From: Micromonospora sp. WMMD961
GTDB lineage: Bacteria; Actinomycetota; Actinomycetes; Mycobacteriales; Micromonosporaceae
NCBI RefSeq assembly: GCF_029626145.1
Contig: NZ_JARUBJ010000002.1
Coordinates: 6,644,501 to 6,708,500 of the forward strand
Direction: 5' to 3'
Length of the DNA stretch: 64,000 nucleotides
The notes beneath the pieces were generated by a model. That model was not told the origin of the DNA. It worked only from the letters and a program-made list of their open reading frames with translations, and made no database searches. The stretch's first letter is position 1, and each line of letters opens with the position of its first letter. Positions 8,113 to 16,743 of the stretch are shown piece by piece. A program made the translations under genes and the position numbers.

Positions 8113-10242
8113 TCACCCAGCCACGGCGAGGGCGAGCGGAAGCACGTCGGGCGCGCCGGCCCGGCGCAGTTCGCGAGCCACCAGCGTCATCGTCCAACCC
8201 GAGTCGACCAGGTCGTCGACGAGGAGCACCGGGCCGTCCAGACCAGCCAGCGTCTCGGCCAGGTCGGTCGGCACGGTGAAGGTGTCGTGCAGCGCGCGTA
8301 CCCGTTGAGCGCTGTTGCCGCGCGGCCCGCCGGGGCCGCCCGCCCCGGCTGGCGTTACCTGGCCGAGGAGCGGCAGTCGGCCCACGGCGGCGATCCGCTC
8401 GGCGAGCGACCCGACCAGCCGGGGCCGCCGCCGCGAGCCGACCGCGACCACCGCCGCCGGCCGGCGGGGCCACGGGTCGTCGCCGTGCGCCCACGCCTTC
8501 AGCACCTCCACCACGGCCCCGGCCACATCGTCGGGCACCGGCGCGTCCGGCGCCTCCGGGCCGACGAGATCCCGCAGCCGGCCACCCCAACCCAGGTCCG
8601 AGAGACGCCCGACCGCACGGCCCGGCAGGGCCTGCTCCGCGGGAGCGATCCGGCCCTTGAGGGGTACGCCCACCGCGTCGAGCCCGGTCGGCCAGAGCTT
8701 CTTCGGGGCGATCTCCACACCGGGTCGGCCCAGGAATGTCTGCGCGGCGGCGAGAGCCGCCGTCGACACGTCGGCGGCGAAGAGAGGCTCGGCGCACCGG
8801 TCACAGCGACCGCAGTCGACCGCCCCGGTGTCGTCCAGGCGTTCCCGTAGATACCGCATCCGGCAGTCGGACGTGGTCGCGTACTCCCGCATGGCCTGTT
8901 GCTCGACGGTGCGCGCCTCGGCGACGCGGCGCAACCGGGCCTCGTCATAGGTCCACGGCTCGCCGGTGGCGAGCCAGCCACCGCGCACCCGACGGACCGC
9001 GCCGTCCACGTCGAGCACCTTGAGCATCAGCTCCAACCGGGCCCGGCGCAGGTCGACGAGGGGTTCGAGGGCCTGGGTGGAGAGCGGGCGGTCGGTGTGC
9101 AGGGCGGCCAGCACGGCCCGCACCTGCTGCTCCGGTGGGAACGCCAGCGAGGCGAAGTACCGCCAGATCGCGGCGTCCTCGGCACCGGGCAGCAGCAGCA
9201 CCTCGGCGTGCTCGACGGCGCGGCCGGCACGACCGACCTGCTGGTAGTACGCGATCGGCGAGGGCGGCGCGCCGAGGTGGACGACGAAGCCCAGGTCGGG
9301 CTTGTCGAAGCCCATGCCGAGCGCGCTGGTGGCGACCAACGCCTTGATCTTGTTGTCGAGCAGGTCCTGCTCGGCGGCCCGCCGGTCGGCGTCCTCGACC
9401 TGCCCGGTGTACGACGCCACCGGGTAACCCCGGGAGCGCAGGAACTCGGCCGTCTCCCCCGCCGCGGCCACGGTCAGCGTGTAGACGATCCCCGAGCCGG
9501 GGAGTTGGTCCAGGTGGTCGGCGAGCCAGGCCAACCGGTGGGCCGGGCTGGGCAGGTCGAGCACCCCGAGGCGCAGCGACTCGCGGTCCAGGGTGCCGCG
9601 CAGGACGAGGGCGTCGCCCAGCTGCTCGGCCACGTCCTGGGTGACCCGGGAGTTGGCGGTGGCGGTGGTGGCCAGCACCGGGGTGCGCTCGGGCAGCTCG
9701 GCGAGGAACGTCCGCAGCCGCCGGTAGTCCGGCCGGAAGTCGTGCCCCCAGTCGGAGACGCAGTGCGCCTCGTCGACCACCAGCAGCCCGGTGGTCGCGG
9801 CCAGCTTCGGCAGCACGCCGTCGCGGAAGTCCGGGTTGTTGAGCCGTTCCGGGCTGATCAGCAGCACGTCCACCGCCCCGGTCTGGATCTCGGCGGTGAT
9901 CTCGTCCCACTCGTCGAGGTTCGCCGAGTTGATCGTGCGGGCCCGGATGCCGGCCCGGGCCGCCGCCTCGACCTGGTTACGCATCAGCGCCAGCAACGGC
10001 GAAACGATCACCGTGGGGCCGTGGTCGCCGCCGTGCGCGCTGTCACGCAGCAGCGCGGTCGCCACGAAGTAGACCGCCGACTTGCCCCAACCGGTGCGCT
10101 GCACACAGAGAACGCGCCGCCGGTCGACGACCAGCGCCTCGATGGCCCGCCACTGGTCCTCGCGCAGTCGGGCGTGGTCACCGGCGAGCCGGCGCAGCAC
10201 CGCCTCGGCCCGCTCCCGTACCGCTGCTCGATCGTGGCTCAT
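8113..10242 (-). CDS. recQ: RecQ-type DNA helicase fused to a phosphoribosyltransferase-like domain
   Basis: A 709-residue protein. Helicase motifs in order: QRTGWGKS (Walker A, about residues 48-55), VVDEAHCVSDWGHDFRPDY, TATA, and QQVGRAGR. A four-Cys zinc site follows, ending in CGRCDRC. Instead of an HRDC domain, the last ~200 residues lead to VLLVDDLVDSGWT (672-684), the PRPP-binding loop pattern of type I phosphoribosyltransferases such as ComF. The helicase should unwind DNA 3'-5' in recombination and repair. The role of the added domain is unknown; it may sense or use PRPP or nucleotides. It appears to be monocistronic. Confidence 0.92.
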   Translation of the reverse strand: MSHDRAAVRERAEAVLRRLAGDHARLREDQWRAIEALVVDRRRVLCVQRTGWGKSAVYFVATALLRDSAHGGDHGPTVIVSPLLALMRNQVEAAARAGIRARTINSANLDEWDEITAEIQTGAVDVLLISPERLNNPDFRDGVLPKLAATTGLLVVDEAHCVSDWGHDFRPDYRRLRTFLAELPERTPVLATTATANSRVTQDVAEQLGDALVLRGTLDRESLRLGVLDLPSPAHRLAWLADHLDQLPGSGIVYTLTVAAAGETAEFLRSRGYPVASYTGQVEDADRRAAEQDLLDNKIKALVATSALGMGFDKPDLGFVVHLGAPPSPIAYYQQVGRAGRAVEHAEVLLLPGAEDAAIWRYFASLAFPPEQQVRAVLAALHTDRPLSTQALEPLVDLRRARLELMLKVLDVDGAVRRVRGGWLATGEPWTYDEARLRRVAEARTVEQQAMREYATTSDCRMRYLRERLDDTGAVDCGRCDRCAEPLFAADVSTAALAAAQTFLGRPGVEIAPKKLWPTGLDAVGVPLKGRIAPAEQALPGRAVGRLSDLGWGGRLRDLVGPEAPDAPVPDDVAGAVVEVLKAWAHGDDPWPRRPAAVVAVGSRRRPRLVGSLAERIAAVGRLPLLGQVTPAGAGGPGGPRGNSAQRVRALHDTFTVPTDLAETLAGLDGPVLLVDDLVDSGWTMTLVARELRRAGAPDVLPLALAVAG

Positions 10243-10281
10243 CCGGCATTTCTACCAGCCGTCGCCGGGGAACCCCCACGA

Positions 10282-12021
10282 TCAACGGGGTTCGGCGGGC
10301 TCCGACCGCGTCGTCGCGCGAGTGTGTACCGGCAGGACGGGCGGTGGGAGGAAGAGCAGGACGCTGCGGAGCGCGTCGGTGGCCGCGAGCGGAAGCTGGC
10401 AACGCGCCGCCAACTCCTCCATCGACGCGTACGGGCCGCGTACCCACCGGTCCATCGCCACCTGCCGGCGCTGCGCATCGGTGAGCCCGGGCAGCGTGGC
10501 GAGCACATGATCGGATACGGCGTTGACGTCGACGAGCCCGCCGTCGTCGAAGGCGCGGGGCAGGTCCGGTCGGCCGATCGCGAACTCCAGACGTGCCGAG
10601 GGGTAGCGGTGCAGCAGGTTGCGTGCCTGCTGGCGGCGAATCCGGCGCTCCTCCGCGTGGGCCTGCGCCACGCGCGGCCGTCCGGTGATCCGTCCCCAGA
10701 CCCAACGGTTGAGCAGGACTATGTGCGCGGAGCCGACCAGCCAGCAGAGGAAGACCACGCCGAGCGCGGAGAACGCCTCCGCCGCCGAGTCCTCCGTCTC
10801 CAGGTCGTCGGTGGCGATCATGACGACCAGCAGCGTCGCGGTGAGGAGGTAGCCGAGGGCCGCGAGGCCGAGCCGTCGACTACGCCGCCGCACCGCGTAC
10901 GCCAGCACCACCAGCCAGGTCCCGGTGCCGAAGGACAGGAGCGCCAGAAGGGTGCCGAGGACGGTGGTCGTGGTGCTCACCCACGCCGGTAGCGGGTGCC
11001 GCTCCCGGCGCGGCTGCTCGACAGCGAACGGCGAAGGCGAGCCGGCGGGCAGACCGTCCAGCGCGGGGTACGGCGGCGACGGCAGATCTGCGTACGGCGG
11101 CGCCTGAAGTGGCGGCGGCGGGACGGTCGGGTCGGGGGTCGGGGCGGCCAGAGGTGCGTCGGCGGACGGATGCGCTGGCGCTGGCGGCATCATGCTCTGG
11201 GCATGCCGGGTGCCGGAAGCCGAAGCGGGCCAACCTGTTTCCCGGACACCGGCGGTGAGGGTCGGGTCGGCGCGCAGGATCCGCGCGTGCAGCTCCCGGA
11301 GCGCCTCGCCGGGGCCGATGCCGTGCTCCTCGCGGAGCAGGCTGTCGATGTCCCGGTACGCGGCCAGTGCCTCGGCCTGCCGCCCGCTGCGGTACAGCGC
11401 CAGCATGTACTGGTAGCGCAGCCGCTCCCGGACCGGGAACTCGGCCACCAACTCGACCAGCTCGCCGACCGTCTCGCGGTGCCGCCCGCTGCCCAGTTCC
11501 AGATCCGCGCGGGTCTCCAGGGCGACGGCCCATAGCTCCACCAGGCGGTGCCGGGCGGCCTCGAACACGCCACCGGAGAAGCCGGTGAACGGCTCACCGT
11601 GCCACCGGGCCAGCGCATCGGTCAGCTCGGCCAGCGCCTGGTCCGGACTTTCGGACGCGTGCCGTCGAGCGGCCTGGACGCCCCGCTCGAAGCAGATCGC
11701 GTCCACCGCCTCCGGGTCGACCCGGAGCAGATAGCCGGCATCGGTCAGGCTCAACACCTGCCCGGGGGTACGCGGCGAACGGTCCGGCTCCAGCACCCGG
11801 CGCAGCCCGGCGACGTACTTCTGCACGACGTTGGGGCCGTTAGCGGGCGGATCCTCCGGCCAGACCGCCTCGATGATCTGCCCGGTGGACACCGGACGAC
11901 CCGGGGAGAGCAGCAGCACGGCGAGCACCGCGCGCTGTTTGCTCGGACCGAGGTCGATCTCGCGGTCGGCGTACCAGGCCCGCTGAGGCCCGAGGATCTC
12001 GAAACGCAGCTGTCCTGACAT
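10282..12021 (-). CDS. SARP regulator fused to membrane helices and a ComEA-like helix-hairpin-helix
   Basis: A 579-residue protein starting at ATG 12021 behind GGAGCGGAAAG. Residues 1-95 form the OmpR-like winged helix of SARP proteins, and about 100-245 the bacterial transcriptional activator (BTAD) domain with TPR-like helices. A Pro-rich linker is followed by three hydrophobic segments (about 365-460). The C-terminal ~90 residues read LVDVNAVSDHVLATLPG...GPYASMEELAARCQL, the pattern of ComEA-type helix-hairpin-helix DNA-binding domains. Normal SARPs are soluble, so this is an unusual membrane-tethered architecture. It is divergent from the lipoprotein gene with 142 bases between starts, an obvious candidate target. 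Confidence 0.85.
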   Translation of the reverse strand: MSGQLRFEILGPQRAWYADREIDLGPSKQRAVLAVLLLSPGRPVSTGQIIEAVWPEDPPANGPNVVQKYVAGLRRVLEPDRSPRTPGQVLSLTDAGYLLRVDPEAVDAICFERGVQAARRHASESPDQALAELTDALARWHGEPFTGFSGGVFEAARHRLVELWAVALETRADLELGSGRHRETVGELVELVAEFPVRERLRYQYMLALYRSGRQAEALAAYRDIDSLLREEHGIGPGEALRELHARILRADPTLTAGVRETGWPASASGTRHAQSMMPPAPAHPSADAPLAAPTPDPTVPPPPLQAPPYADLPSPPYPALDGLPAGSPSPFAVEQPRRERHPLPAWVSTTTTVLGTLLALLSFGTGTWLVVLAYAVRRRSRRLGLAALGYLLTATLLVVMIATDDLETEDSAAEAFSALGVVFLCWLVGSAHIVLLNRWVWGRITGRPRVAQAHAEERRIRRQQARNLLHRYPSARLEFAIGRPDLPRAFDDGGLVDVNAVSDHVLATLPGLTDAQRRQVAMDRWVRGPYASMEELAARCQLPLAATDALRSVLLFLPPPVLPVHTRATTRSEPAEPR

Positions 12022-12163
12022 GCGACTTTCCGCTCCTGACACCCCCGTGAGCACCGGACGGCAGTGCCCGGCAGCCGGACGGCAGCATATCGGCAGCCGG
12101 ACCGCCGTGCTGATCCGCAACATCGTCGTCGGCAAGAGCCACGCAGCGAGAAAGAGACATGCG

Positions 12164-12985
12164 ATGACACAGGCAACGGGCACCGCCGGCACCTTCGGAC
12201 GGACGGTCGGCGCGATCGCCGCCGTGCTGGCCGCGACCACCCTCCTCGGGGGTTGCGGACCGAAGGACGAGCCCGCCGCGGCGCCGCAGAACAGCCCGGC
12301 CGCCAGCCCGAGCGCCAATCCCAAGGACGCACTCCTGGACGCCGTACCGGACGGCTCCGAGGGGACGTTCCGGTTCAGCGGCAAGGACTCGTCGAGCACG
12401 ATCGACGGCCGGATCGACCCGGCGGCGAAGGCGTTCGAGCTCAACATGAACATGCCGCCGGACTCCGACGGCATCGTGGTGAAGATGTCGTTCCTGGTGA
12501 TCGAGGACCAGAACTGGGTGAAGGCGAAGTTCAGCGGCCGTTCCGGCCTGCCGAAGTTCCCCGACAAGTGGATGAAGGTGGACCCCAAGAAGCTGACCGA
12601 CGCCGCGAGCATCCCGACCTACGACGGCGTGGACCAGGGCAACACCGGTCCGCTCATCCAGGCGGCTACCTCGGTCGAGGAGAAGAGCCCCGGGCAGTAC
12701 GTCGGGTTCATCGACGTGAGCGACGCGGAGGCGGCGAAGGCGTTGGAGGACGGCGAGGCGGCCGCGCTCGGTGAGGCGGCCAAGAAGGTGCCGTTCAGCG
12801 CCGTGGTCGGTGCGGACAAGCGGCTGGCCTCGCTGACGTTGAAGATCCCGGCCGCTGGCAAGGCGAAGGCGTACGACTACGTCGTCAACTACGCCGACTA
12901 CGGCAGCGCCCCGAAGATCACCGTCCCGACGGCCGCCACCTCGACCCAGGCCCCGGCGATGGCGTACGAGATGTTGAACGGCTGA
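12164..12985 (+). CDS. Secreted lipoprotein, unknown family
   Basis: A 273-residue protein with a signal peptide and lipobox LLGGC (Cys near residue 31), so it should be lipid-anchored outside the membrane. A Pro/Ala-rich spacer follows, then a beta-rich domain in which GTFRFSG, LVIEDQNWVKAKFSG and KWMKVDPKKL recall LppX/LprG-like lipid-carrier lipoproteins; this resemblance is weak. ATG 12164 is preceded by GAAAGAGA. It is divergent from the membrane SARP, which may control it. A strong hairpin lies just after the stop. Confidence 0.8.
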   Translation: MTQATGTAGTFGRTVGAIAAVLAATTLLGGCGPKDEPAAAPQNSPAASPSANPKDALLDAVPDGSEGTFRFSGKDSSSTIDGRIDPAAKAFELNMNMPPDSDGIVVKMSFLVIEDQNWVKAKFSGRSGLPKFPDKWMKVDPKKLTDAASIPTYDGVDQGNTGPLIQAATSVEEKSPGQYVGFIDVSDAEAAKALEDGEAAALGEAAKKVPFSAVVGADKRLASLTLKIPAAGKAKAYDYVVNYADYGSAPKITVPTAATSTQAPAMAYEMLNG

Positions 12986-12998
12986 TCCACAGGACAGG

Positions 12999-13028
12999 GG
13001 GCGGCGGCCACACGGGGGGCCGCCGCCC
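12999..13028 (+). terminator. Strong hairpin after the lipoprotein gene
   Basis: Perfect 11-base arms GGGCGGCGGCC and GGCCGCCGCCC with an eight-base loop, 13 bases after the stop and followed by TTACG. It also lies past the end of the convergent SDR gene. Confidence 0.75.
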
Positions 13029-13054
13029 TTACGTCGTTCATGGCGCGCGCGTGG

Positions 13055-13801
13055 TCAGCGGCCGAGGACCGAGCCCCCGTTGACGCCGAGGACCTGGCCG
13101 GTGACGTATCCGGCGGCCGGGCTGGCCAGATAGCGGACCGCCTCGGCGATGTCGTCCGGCAGCCCAGCACGCCCGACCAGGGTCGCCGCGACCCGCTTCG
13201 CGTTCCCCTCGGCGGTCATCCGGTCGCCGAAGAACTCGGTCTCGGCGACGTAGCCGGGGCTCACCACGTTGACCGTGATCTGCTCCGGACCAAGCTGCGC
13301 TGCCAGGTCGTACGCCCAGCCGTGCAGGGCCGCCTTCGCGGCCGAGTACGGCCCACCGCCGCCACGCTGAGCGGCGATCGAGCTGACCAGGATCACCCGC
13401 CCGCCCGGTCGACGCAGCGCCGGCCGCAGCGCCTCGGTCAGCAGCACGGCGGTGAGCACGTTGGCGTCCAGGTTGGCCCGCCAGTGTGCGGCGGTCCCGA
13501 CCAGGGTGCCGGTGTCCCCGCCCAGGTAGCCGCCGGCGTTGTTGACCACCACGTCGACCGGCCGACCGCCGACCGCTGCGAGCACCCGGTCGAGTTGCTC
13601 CGGGTCGGTCAGGTCGGCGGTCACCGCGTTGACCGCATCGGTCCGACCACACTCAGCGGAGATCCGCTCGGCGGCGGCCGACAATACGTCCGCCCGCCGC
13701 CCGACGATCAGAACGTCGTACCCGTCCCGGACGAGCGCCTCCGCCACGGCGGCCCCGATCCCGGTCCCACCTCCACTGACAACAGCAACCCGAGAGTCCA
13801 T
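13055..13801 (-). CDS. Short-chain dehydrogenase/reductase
   Basis: A 248-residue SDR oxidoreductase. It has the cofactor motif SGGGTGIG near residue 10, NNAGG near 90, and the catalytic YSAAK near 155 with a preceding Ser; SPGYVAETEF follows. RRAD after beta-2 suggests NADP(H) preference. ATG 13801 has GGGGAGG eight bases upstream and is chosen over an in-frame ATG at 13837 that belongs to the palindromic repeat. It lies downstream of the transporter operon in the same direction but is separated from it by the repeat, so it is probably an independent unit. Substrate unknown. Confidence 0.9.
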   Translation of the reverse strand: MDSRVAVVSGGGTGIGAAVAEALVRDGYDVLIVGRRADVLSAAAERISAECGRTDAVNAVTADLTDPEQLDRVLAAVGGRPVDVVVNNAGGYLGGDTGTLVGTAAHWRANLDANVLTAVLLTEALRPALRRPGGRVILVSSIAAQRGGGGPYSAAKAALHGWAYDLAAQLGPEQITVNVVSPGYVAETEFFGDRMTAEGNAKRVAATLVGRAGLPDDIAEAVRYLASPAAGYVTGQVLGVNGGSVLGR

Positions 13802-13823
13802 CTCCCAACCTCCCCTGCGCACA

Positions 13824-13894
13824 ACCTCGTCGATCATGAAGTTATCGCCATCCGCCGCGGCGTGTCGTGGCTATAACTTCATGATCGACGAGGT
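13824..13894. repeat. Palindromic interspersed repeat, copy 2
   Basis: The arms are perfect over 22 bases, starting ACCTCGTCGATCATGAAG on the left, with a 27-base centre containing GGCGTGTCG. In reverse complement the 47-base core aligns with copies 1 and 3 without gaps. It sits between the end of livM and the SDR start. Confidence 0.92.
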
Positions 13895-13913
13895 CTAAGG
13901 GGTGGGGGTGGGG

Positions 13914-15017
13914 TCAGCGGCGGGGGCGGAGGGCTCGGGTCAGGTGGGCTACGCGGGGGGCGAGGCCGGCCAGGCCGCCGGGGAAGAAGTAGACGGCCAG
14001 GATGAAGACCGTGCCCAGGACGAACAGTGGCTGGCTCAACGGGTGGCTGAGGACGGCCGGCAGGTTGTCCACCGCGTCGCTCGTGCCGAACGCGGTGAGC
14101 CGGTGGTCCAGGTACATGTAGAGGACACCGCCGAGCACCGGCCCCCACCGGGTGCCCGGCCCGCCGAGCACCACCATGACCAGCAGCGACAGGGTCAGCT
14201 CGGAGGACGTGATGTGCGGTGACGCGCCGCCGACGATCAGGACATAGACCACCCCGCCCGCCGAGGCCAATCCGCCGGCCAGGGTGAACGCCACCAGCTT
14301 GTAGCGGTACGGGTCCAACCCGAGCACGCCGATCCGCCGCTCGTCGTCACGCAGCCCGGCGAGCACCCGACCGGTCGGCGAGCCACTGACCCGGTGCACC
14401 ACGAAGACCACGAGCGTCAGGTACGCGAGCGCCAGCCAGTACAGGTTGACAGTGTTGGTCACCCCGACCAGCCTGGCGGGCAGCCCGGACACGTCCAGCG
14501 GCAGGCCCTCCTCACCGCCGGTGAGCCCGCCGAAGTCGCGGGCCACCAGGATCGCCCCGACCTGCGCGAAGGCCAGCGTCACCATGGCGAACGCGATGCC
14601 CACGGTCCGCAGTGCCACCGCGCCGAGCAGCGCGGCGAGGATCGTGCCGCCGGTGACTGTCAGCAGGGCTGCCTGCCACAGCGGCAGACCGGCCCGGGTG
14701 ACGAGGATGTCGGTCCCGTACACGCCGGCGGCGAAGTACAGCGCGTGCCCGAAGGAGAGCATCCCGGTCCGGCCGAATAGCAGGTCGTACCCGGCCGCCA
14801 GCCCACCGAAGATCAGGCAGATGGCGAGGAGTTGCAGGGTGCCGGGCGAGTTGACCGGCCCCTCGAAGACTCCCGGCAGGGAGATCGTCGAGTACGGCAG
14901 GATCGCCAGCACGACCAGCGCGACCAGCGGCAGGAACGGGCGGACCCGGTGCCACCGTCCCCGCTGCGGGGTCAGTTCGTCCGGCACCTGCGCGGGAGGC
15001 GCGTCGATCACCGTCAT
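13914..15017 (-). CDS. livM: Branched-chain amino acid type ABC transporter permease LivM
   Basis: A 367-residue permease starting at ATG 15017, which overlaps the livH stop as ATGA. It has about nine to ten hydrophobic segments; family signatures are FGRTGMLSFGHALYFAAGVY near residue 84 and GLRDDERRIGVLGLDPYRYKL near 240, the cytosolic coupling loop. It is the last gene of the importer operon (substrate-binding protein, livG, livF, livH, livM). The longer frame up to 15986 reads through livH out of frame and is not real. The substrate is probably branched-chain amino acids or a related amide such as urea. Confidence 0.92.
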   Translation of the reverse strand: MTVIDAPPAQVPDELTPQRGRWHRVRPFLPLVALVVLAILPYSTISLPGVFEGPVNSPGTLQLLAICLIFGGLAAGYDLLFGRTGMLSFGHALYFAAGVYGTDILVTRAGLPLWQAALLTVTGGTILAALLGAVALRTVGIAFAMVTLAFAQVGAILVARDFGGLTGGEEGLPLDVSGLPARLVGVTNTVNLYWLALAYLTLVVFVVHRVSGSPTGRVLAGLRDDERRIGVLGLDPYRYKLVAFTLAGGLASAGGVVYVLIVGGASPHITSSELTLSLLVMVVLGGPGTRWGPVLGGVLYMYLDHRLTAFGTSDAVDNLPAVLSHPLSQPLFVLGTVFILAVYFFPGGLAGLAPRVAHLTRALRPRR

Positions 15018-15904
15018 GCCGTTGCCACCTTTCCGGCGATGCCCTGCGGGCGCAGCAGCAGCACCACGGCCAGCAGCCCGACCACGCAGATGTCGCCCAG
15101 CCCGGACGTGCCGTAGTAGTTGACGAACTGCTGCACCAGCCCGACCACGACCGCCGCGTACGCGGAGCCGATCACCGAGCCCATCCCACCGATCACCACC
15201 ACGATGAACGCGAAGATCAGCAGCGAGCTGCCCTGACCGGGCGAGACGGTGCCGAAGTAGACGCCGCCGAGCGCGCCGGCGAGCGCGGCTGCCGCCCCGC
15301 CGATCGCGAAGACCAGCGTGAACGCCTTGCGCACGTCGATGCCGAGCGCGGTCACCATCTCCCGGTTCTCCACTCCGGCCCGGATCACCAGGCCGTACCG
15401 GGTCCAGCGCAGGAACGCCAGGATCGCGCCGAGCACCAGCACCGCCGCGATGATCAGCAGCAGACCCCCGTTCGGCACCTGCGCGCCGAGGATCCCGGTC
15501 ACCTGCCGGGTCCAGTCGGGGCGCGGGAACGGCCGGGCATCCGCACCCCAGGTCGCCTGCAACAGCGCCACCCCGGCCAGCGACAGGCCGACGGTGACCA
15601 GCACCTGCTCGATGGTGCGGGAGTAGAGCGGACGGATCAGCACCAGCTCGACCAGGATCGCCACCAACGTGCCGGCAGCCACCCCGAACGCGACCGCCAA
15701 CACGAAGCCGAACCCGTCGGGGCCCGCGCCCGGCAGGTTGCCGGCCGCCCACCAGGTGCCGTACGCGCCCACGCCGAGGAACAGCCCGTGCGCGAAGTTG
15801 AGCACGTCGGCCAGGCCGAAGACCAGGGACAGGCCGGAGGCGACCAGGAAGTACAGCGCGGCCAGGCCGAGCCCGGTCAACGCCAGGAGAATGACGGTCC
15901 CCAT
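15014..15904 (-). CDS. livH: Branched-chain amino acid type ABC transporter permease LivH
   Basis: A 296-residue permease with about eight membrane segments. LVFGLADVLNFAHGLFLGVGAY near residue 28 is the LivH signature, and GVENREMVTALGID the coupling loop. The start ATG 15904 shares one base with the livF stop (TGATG), and its own stop overlaps livM. GAGGAAGGA upstream of the start lies at the end of an interspersed repeat that also encodes the tail of LivF. Confidence 0.92.
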   Translation of the reverse strand: MGTVILLALTGLGLAALYFLVASGLSLVFGLADVLNFAHGLFLGVGAYGTWWAAGNLPGAGPDGFGFVLAVAFGVAAGTLVAILVELVLIRPLYSRTIEQVLVTVGLSLAGVALLQATWGADARPFPRPDWTRQVTGILGAQVPNGGLLLIIAAVLVLGAILAFLRWTRYGLVIRAGVENREMVTALGIDVRKAFTLVFAIGGAAAALAGALGGVYFGTVSPGQGSSLLIFAFIVVVIGGMGSVIGSAYAAVVVGLVQQFVNYYGTSGLGDICVVGLLAVVLLLRPQGIAGKVATA

Positions 15905-16683
15905 CAGAGTTGGTCCTTCCTCGCGACTGCGGGGCTCGCAAGCTCGCTCCTCGCGCTCGGCGCGACCGCCTCCGCCGAACCGACACCCAGCAGCGACTTG
16001 GTCAACGCCGTCTCCAACAGCAACTCGTGGGCGTCTCCGGTCCAGGCCACCTTGCCGGCGGCCAGCACCACCGCGTCGCGGGCCAGCCGGCGTACGACGG
16101 CCAGGTTCTGCTCGACGAGCAGCACCGGCACCGACTCCGCGACCCGTTCCAGCACCTCCGCCACCTCGGTCACCACCTTCGGCGCCAGCCCTTTGGTCGG
16201 CTCGTCGACCAGCAGCAACCGGTTGTCGTTGAGCAGCACCCGACCGATCGCGAGCATCTGCTGCTGCCCGCCGGAGAGCGAGCCGGCCCGTTGCCGTCCG
16301 CGCCGGTCCAGCTCCGGGAAGAGCGCGAAGACCTTGTCGTACGCCGGGGTGGTGCCGCGCCGTTCGGCGAGCCGGAGGTTCTCGGCGACGGTGAGGCCGG
16401 CGAACACGTCCCGGTCCTCCGGCACGTAGCCGAGCCCACCGCGTACCAGCCGGTGGGTGGGCCGGGCCAGCAGGCTCTGCGCGCCCATCCGGATGGTGCC
16501 CCTGACCTCCCCGGCGGGCGGGGTGAGCCCGAGGATCGCACGCAACGTGGTGGTCTTGCCGACGCCGTTGCGGCCGAGCAGGACGGTCACGCCGGTCGGG
16601 GCGACCGTGAAGGACACCCCCTGGAGGATGTGCAGCCCGGAGATCCGGACCGACAGGTCCTCCACGCTGAGAACGGGTTCCAT
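15904..16683 (-). CDS. livF: ABC transporter ATP-binding protein LivF
   Basis: A 259-residue ATPase: Walker A GRNGVGKTT near residue 36, signature LSGGQQQML, Walker B LLLVDEPTKGL. ATG 16683 (MEPVLSVEDLSVRI) is chosen over a longer frame to 16743, because the extra residues come from an intergenic repeat. The C-terminal end (SARSELASPAVARKDQL) is encoded by a second copy of the same repeat and lies beyond the usual LivF end. It pairs with LivG on the two LivHM permeases. Confidence 0.92.
   Translation of the reverse strand: MEPVLSVEDLSVRISGLHILQGVSFTVAPTGVTVLLGRNGVGKTTTLRAILGLTPPAGEVRGTIRMGAQSLLARPTHRLVRGGLGYVPEDRDVFAGLTVAENLRLAERRGTTPAYDKVFALFPELDRRGRQRAGSLSGGQQQMLAIGRVLLNDNRLLLVDEPTKGLAPKVVTEVAEVLERVAESVPVLLVEQNLAVVRRLARDAVVLAAGKVAWTGDAHELLLETALTKSLLGVGSAEAVAPSARSELASPAVARKDQL
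15915..15960 (-). repeat. Interspersed repeat inside the livF 3' end
   Basis: On the minus strand it reads GAGCGCGAGGAGCGAGC, then TTGCGAGCCCCGCAGTCGCGA and GGAAGG. It matches the copy at 16692-16743 apart from a four-base gap. It codes the last residues of LivF and provides the ribosome site of livH. Confidence 0.8.
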
Positions 16684-16691
16684 CAGGCCCG

Positions 16692-16743
16692 CCTCCGTTC
16701 GCGACTGCGGGGCTCGCAAACCCGGCTCACTCCTCGCGCTCAC
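16692..16743 (-). repeat. Interspersed repeat at the livG/livF junction
   Basis: A second copy of the element at 15915-15960. It begins right at the livG stop codon and ends in CGGAGG, which serves as the ribosome site for livF nine bases downstream. Confidence 0.8.

Noticed and set aside
15017..15986. N-terminal extension of LivM through livH
   Set aside because: It reads livH out of frame; the ATGA overlap at 15014-15017 fixes the real LivM start.
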